Shown: positions 60,657-64,000 of the stretch, piece after piece
How positions within the stretch are numbered: the stretch's first letter is position 1
Layout of the letters: the number at the start of each line of letters is the position of its first letter
Origin: Aquincola sp.
GTDB taxonomy: Bacteria > Pseudomonadota > Gammaproteobacteria > Burkholderiales > Burkholderiaceae_C
Assembly: GCA_022841885.1 (NCBI GenBank)
Contig: JALHQP010000002.1
Coordinates: 60,462 to 124,461, forward strand
DNA: 64,000 bases
Reading direction: 5' to 3'
Notes under the pieces: model-generated
The model's database searches: none
Seen by the model: the letters and a program-made list of their open reading frames with translations, nothing else
Told to the model about the DNA's origin: nothing
Program-made: the position numbers and the translations under genes

Positions 60657-61649
60657 ATGCCTGCCCAGCCGCGCAAGTTCGCAATTTCTGCTCCATCGCG
60701 TGGCGGTGACGCAGCGGTGCACTCCACAATCGTGGCCGTGATCGTCACGACCCGTTTTCCTGATCTTCCACCCGGCCCCGAGACCGCGGTGAACGCCGAG
60801 TTCCGGGCGCGCTTCCGGGCCGGCTGGGGCCGTGTCGACTCGGTCTTCCTGGCGCGTACTGCGCGGGCCGAGATCGAGCCGCTGCCGTCGGCCTGGTCGA
60901 TCAAGCTGGTGCTCGAAGGCTCGGCCGAGTTGCGTCTGGGACGGCGCCGTCTGCGCCTGGAGCCGGGGCGCTTCCTGCTCGTGAACCCGGGCCAGACCTA
61001 CGGCGTGCGCATCGACGAGCCGACGCTGTGCTTCAGCCTGCACTTCAGCCCCACGCTCGCGCGCGAGGTGGCCGCGAGCCAGGGCCTGGGCTGGGACGCA
61101 GCGCTGGACGGCCGCGAAGTGGCGCCCGAGCCGCTGTGGCGCGAGCAGCTGCAGCGCGACGACGACGGCGCATTGCAGCCGTGGCTGGGGCGCATTCGCG
61201 CGCGCGTCGCCGGCGCCGCGGCCGGTGCGCACGAGGAGGACTTCGTCGAGCTGCTGGCCCGGCTGCTGGCGCGCGAGTGCCGCGAGCGCTACCGAATGCT
61301 GTCGCGCCTGTCGGCGTAGCGTGCGGTAACTCGCGACGAACTTCTGCGGCGCCTCGGCTGGGCCAACGACTTCATCGAGGGCCACTACCGCGAGCCGATC
61401 GGCCTGGCGCAGATGGCGGCGGCAGCCCACCTGTCGAAGTTCCACTTCCTGCGTGCGTTTCGCGAGCTGCACGGCCGAACGCCTGCCGACCAGCTGCGCG
61501 CACGCCGCGCCGAGGCTGCGCGGCGTGCGCTGGCCGCGGGCGTGCGCGGCCTGTCCGGGCTGCTGGCCTGCAGCGGCTTCGGCTCGCGCTGGTCGTTGCA
61601 GCGTGCGCTGCGCGATCACGGCGGCACGCCATTGCCCGCCACGCCATGA
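60657..61649 (+). pseudogene. AraC-family regulator interrupted by in-frame amber codon
   Basis: One reading frame runs from about 60657 to 61649 with a single TAG at 61317-61319. Before it is a cupin-like AraC ligand domain (WSIKLVLEGSAELRLGRRRL, RFLLVNPGQTYGVRI). After it, in the same frame, is the AraC HTH domain (TRDELLRRLGWANDFIEGHY, MAAAAHLSKFHFLRAFRELH, GRTPADQLRARRAEAARRAL). The stop falls in the usual linker, RLSA*RAVTRDELL. Without readthrough the product has no DNA-binding domain. The exact start is uncertain (60657 or a GTG near 60732). Confidence 0.82.
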
Positions 61650-61697
61650 CCGGCCGAGAGCCAGGCGCGTCGGCCGGCCTCGAATGCGGTGGTGTCC

Positions 61698-62618
61698 TCA
61701 GCCGAGAAAGGCGCGTAGGGCCTCGGCCAGCGCCTCGGGCTGGTCGTGGTGCAGCATGTGGCCGGCGTCGGCCAGCGTCACGCGCTGCACCTGCTTCACC
61801 TGCGCCAGGCGCGCATCGAACTCGGCGCGCGGGTAGCGCTCGCCCCACCACTTGCGCATGTCGGTCTGCGCCCCCTCGACCCACAGCACGGGCGCCTCGA
61901 TCGCGCGCCAGGCGGCCACCGCCTCCTCGGCGCGGTAGGGCACCGGGTTGACGCGCTTGTGCGCCGGGTCGGCGCGCAGATGCCATTGACCGTCGGCACG
62001 CGGCTCGGCCCAGTGCGTTGCCAGCCAGGCCGCCTTGTCCGCGGCCAGGCGCGGGTTGTTCTTGCGCAGGCGCGCGGCCACGCCGGCGGCGTCGGCATAA
62101 GGCGAAAAGCCCTGCGGCGCCTTCAGCTCATCGAGCCACTGCGCGGCGCGCTTCGGTGCCGCGTCGGCCTTCATGTCGGGCAGGCCGAAGCCTTCGAGGT
62201 TGATCAGCTTGCGGATGCGGCCGGTGCGGATGCCGGCATAGCTCATCACCACGTTGCCGCCCATGCTGTGGCCGAGCAGGTCGAAGGGCTGGCCTGGCGC
62301 GAGCGCGTCGGCCAGCGCATCGAGGTCGCCCAGGTAATCCGGGAACCAGTAGCCGTCGCTGCCGCTGCTGGACGTGCCGCCGAAGCCGCGCCAGTCGGGA
62401 GCGACGATGAAACGCGCATCGCCTTCGAGCGCGGCCAGCGCGTCGACGACGAACTGGAACGAAGCGCCGACGTCCATCCAGCCGTGCAGCATCACCAGCA
62501 GCGGCCGCTTGGGCGTGGCCAGCTTGGCGTCGCCCCAGGTGTTGAGGTGGTAGGACAGGCCGCGAACCGGCAGCTTCTGGTCGGTGGCCGGACGGCGGGG
62601 CAGGTAGGTCAGGGACAT
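61698..62618 (-). CDS. Alpha/beta hydrolase
   Basis: A 306-residue alpha/beta-hydrolase-fold protein. The oxyanion segment is LLVMLHGWMDVGASFQF, the nucleophile elbow is FDLLGHSMGGNVVMSY (Ser), and the catalytic His is in LADAGHMLHHDQP. WVEGAQTDMRKWW holds the likely acid region. The substrate is unknown. It is divergent from the acetyltransferase gene, with 57 bp between. Confidence 0.9.
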   Translation of the reverse strand: MSLTYLPRRPATDQKLPVRGLSYHLNTWGDAKLATPKRPLLVMLHGWMDVGASFQFVVDALAALEGDARFIVAPDWRGFGGTSSSGSDGYWFPDYLGDLDALADALAPGQPFDLLGHSMGGNVVMSYAGIRTGRIRKLINLEGFGLPDMKADAAPKRAAQWLDELKAPQGFSPYADAAGVAARLRKNNPRLAADKAAWLATHWAEPRADGQWHLRADPAHKRVNPVPYRAEEAVAAWRAIEAPVLWVEGAQTDMRKWWGERYPRAEFDARLAQVKQVQRVTLADAGHMLHHDQPEALAEALRAFLG

Positions 62619-62675
62619 CCCGGCACTGTAGGGGAGGGGTGCGAAGCCGCTGTCGCGGCATGGACAATGGCGGCC

Positions 62676-63164
62676 ATGAGTTGTGCCCACCGCCTGCGCG
62701 CTGCCGAGCCGCGCGACCTGGACGCCATCGTCGCACTGATCGGCGAACTGGCCGAGTTCGAGAAGCTCACGCACCTGCTCGAGGTGACGCCGGACAAGCT
62801 GCGCCCGCACCTGTTCGGCGAACGGCCGGTGGCCGAGTGCGTGGTCGGCGAGGTGGACGGCGAGGTGGTGGCCTTCGCGCTCTTCTTCACCAACTTCTCG
62901 ACCTTCCTGGCCAAGCCGGGTCTGTACCTCGAGGACCTGTACGTGCGCCCGGCGCAACGCGGCACCGGCCTGGGCAAGGCGCTGCTCGAACACCTGGGCC
63001 GCCTGGCCGCCGGGCGCAGCTGCGGCCGCTTCGAGTGGAGCGTGCTGGATTGGAACGAGCGCGCGATCCGCTTCTACGAGGGCCTGGGCGCCACCGTGAT
63101 GCCCGACTGGCGCATCTGCCGCATCACCGGCGAACGCCTCGAGCGCTTCTCGTCGAGGACGTGA
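62676..63164 (+). CDS. GNAT family N-acetyltransferase
   Basis: A 162-residue acetyltransferase with motif A in LYLEDLYVRPAQRGTGLGKALLEHLG and the C-terminal WNERAIRFYEGLGATVMPDW. The pattern FALFFTNFSTFLAKPGLYLEDLYV resembles the diamine/thialysine (SSAT2-like) branch. The stop overlaps the next gene by 1 bp (TGATG). Confidence 0.9.
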   Translation: MSCAHRLRAAEPRDLDAIVALIGELAEFEKLTHLLEVTPDKLRPHLFGERPVAECVVGEVDGEVVAFALFFTNFSTFLAKPGLYLEDLYVRPAQRGTGLGKALLEHLGRLAAGRSCGRFEWSVLDWNERAIRFYEGLGATVMPDWRICRITGERLERFSSRT

Positions 63165-64000
63165 TGCGGCGCGTGCTCATCTGCTGCGCTTGGGTGCTTG
63201 CCGCCTCGACAGCGGGTGCCGCCGTGGACCTCGACACGCTGTGGAACTTCGCCGACCCGGCGGCCAGCGAAGAGCGCTTCCGCGAGGCGATTGCCGGCGC
63301 GATCGGCGACGACGCGCTGGTGCTGCGCACGCAAATCGCGCGCAGCTTCAGCCTGCGCAGCCGCTTCGACGACGCGCACCGCGAGCTCGACGCGATTAAA
63401 CCGGCGTTGGCCGCAGCGGGCGTCGAGCCGCGCGTGCGCGCGTGGCTCGAGCGCGGCCGCACGCTGCGCTCGGCCGGCAAGCCCGCCGAAGGCAAGCCGC
63501 TGTTCCTGCGCGCCTACGTGACGGCCGATGCCGCCAAGCTCGAACGCCTGGCGGCCGACGCGCTGCACATGGTGGCGCTGGCCGAGCCACAGCTCGACGA
63601 GCGCATCGCCTGGAACCGGCGCACGATCGACTACGCGCGCCGTGCCAGCGATCCGCGCGCGCAGGGTTGGCAGGCTGCGGCGCTGAACAACATCGGCAGC
63701 GACCTGCGCGAGGCGGGGCGCCTGTTGGAGAGCCTGGCGACCTTTCGCGAGGCGCTGGCGGCCTACGAGCGCATCGGGCGCGCCGACCGTGTGCGCTTCG
63801 CGCGCTGGCAGGTGGCCAACGTGCTGCGCCTCGCGGGCCAGGCCGACGAGGCGCTGGCGATGCAGCTCGCGCTCGCGCGCGCCGCGGCGGCGGCCAGCGC
63901 GCCCGACCCCCATGTCCACGACGAACTCGCGCTGCTGCACGCCGCGCGCGGGCAAGCCGAGCCGGCGGCCAAGGCGCGGGCCAGGGCGGAGGAGCTGCGC
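63164..64000 (+). CDS. Exported TPR-type protein (partial, runs off window)
   Basis: 279 codons remain open to the window edge. The signal peptide is about residues 1-19 (VLICCAWVLAASTAGA). The rest is helical with TPR-like repeats, for example ALNNIGSDLREAGRLLESLATFREALAAYERIG, shown by residues about 173-205. The start ATG at 63164 overlaps the acetyltransferase stop. The missing C-terminus may carry a further domain (such proteins in this order often continue into a GGDEF or kinase domain), but that cannot be seen here. Confidence 0.8.
   Translation, partial: MRRVLICCAWVLAASTAGAAVDLDTLWNFADPAASEERFREAIAGAIGDDALVLRTQIARSFSLRSRFDDAHRELDAIKPALAAAGVEPRVRAWLERGRTLRSAGKPAEGKPLFLRAYVTADAAKLERLAADALHMVALAEPQLDERIAWNRRTIDYARRASDPRAQGWQAAALNNIGSDLREAGRLLESLATFREALAAYERIGRADRVRFARWQVANVLRLAGQADEALAMQLALARAAAAASAPDPHVHDELALLHAARGQAEPAAKARARAEELR

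Overview
The window is very GC-rich, densely coded DNA with short intergenic gaps, many 4-bp ATGA/GTGA overlaps between genes and frequent GTG/TTG starts. The gene families point to a beta-proteobacterium of the order Burkholderiales, Comamonadaceae or Sphaerotilaceae-like: an orphan Bug/TctC binding protein, the VC_2705-type symporter pair, TRAP operons, and short C-run/hairpin/G-run repeats. The species cannot be fixed from sequence alone. I see no phage, plasmid or integrative element. One small accessory patch (45.8-46.7 kb) looks foreign.

Layout. 0-2.7 kb: a LysR regulator divergent from doxX and a glutathione transferase, then a small HTH protein. 2.7-8.1 kb: panE and an RND efflux pump (adaptor plus inner-membrane pump, no outer-membrane factor). 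8.3-19.7 kb: sugar-acid catabolism. A mannonate-dehydratase-like enzyme and an L-talarate/galactarate dehydratase run rightward. A leftward operon holds two RraA-family proteins, an NTF2-like protein, an IlvD/Edd sugar-acid dehydratase, an HAD enzyme and a decayed methyltransferase. It is divergent from an IclR regulator fused to an SMP-30-type beta-propeller. 19.7-26.2 kb: acetyltransferase, pirin, EamA exporter, Old Yellow Enzyme with a divergent LysR regulator, gamma-glutamyltransferase and a tRNA-Thr(CGT).

27.9-42.0 kb is the most distinctive block: a likely catabolic island for a cyclic amide or ureide (hydantoin-, pyrimidine- or purine-like). It has a PuuE-like deacetylase-fold protein, four Asp/Glu/hydantoin-racemase superfamily proteins, a GntR/FCD regulator, two complete TRAP transporters, a cytosine/s-triazine-deaminase-type amidohydrolase, a nucleoside deaminase and a D-hydantoinase/dihydropyrimidinase. 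None of the racemase-family proteins has the usual pair of catalytic cysteines, and no N-carbamoylase is present. Matching pairs of palindromic operator-like sites, each pair 23 bp apart, lie before the GntR gene and before the first TRAP gene.

42-64 kb is mostly housekeeping: dbpA, a histidine phosphatase, PPi-type phosphofructokinase, an ArsC/YffB-like protein, fbp, pepN, an HAD phosphatase, prfB with its programmed frameshift, a TPR protein, a Na+/solute symporter pair, a CBS/DUF294 protein, a DnaQ-like exonuclease, a Bug-type binding protein, a metallo-beta-lactamase-fold protein, an AraC regulator broken by an in-frame amber codon, an alpha/beta hydrolase, an acetyltransferase and the start of a TPR protein. 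Between the arsC-like gene and fbp, a small HNH nuclease gene sits between two different palindromic elements of about 240 bp. REP-like repeats also lie in frame inside the mannonate-dehydratase-like gene and at the 5' end of the HAD gene after prfB.
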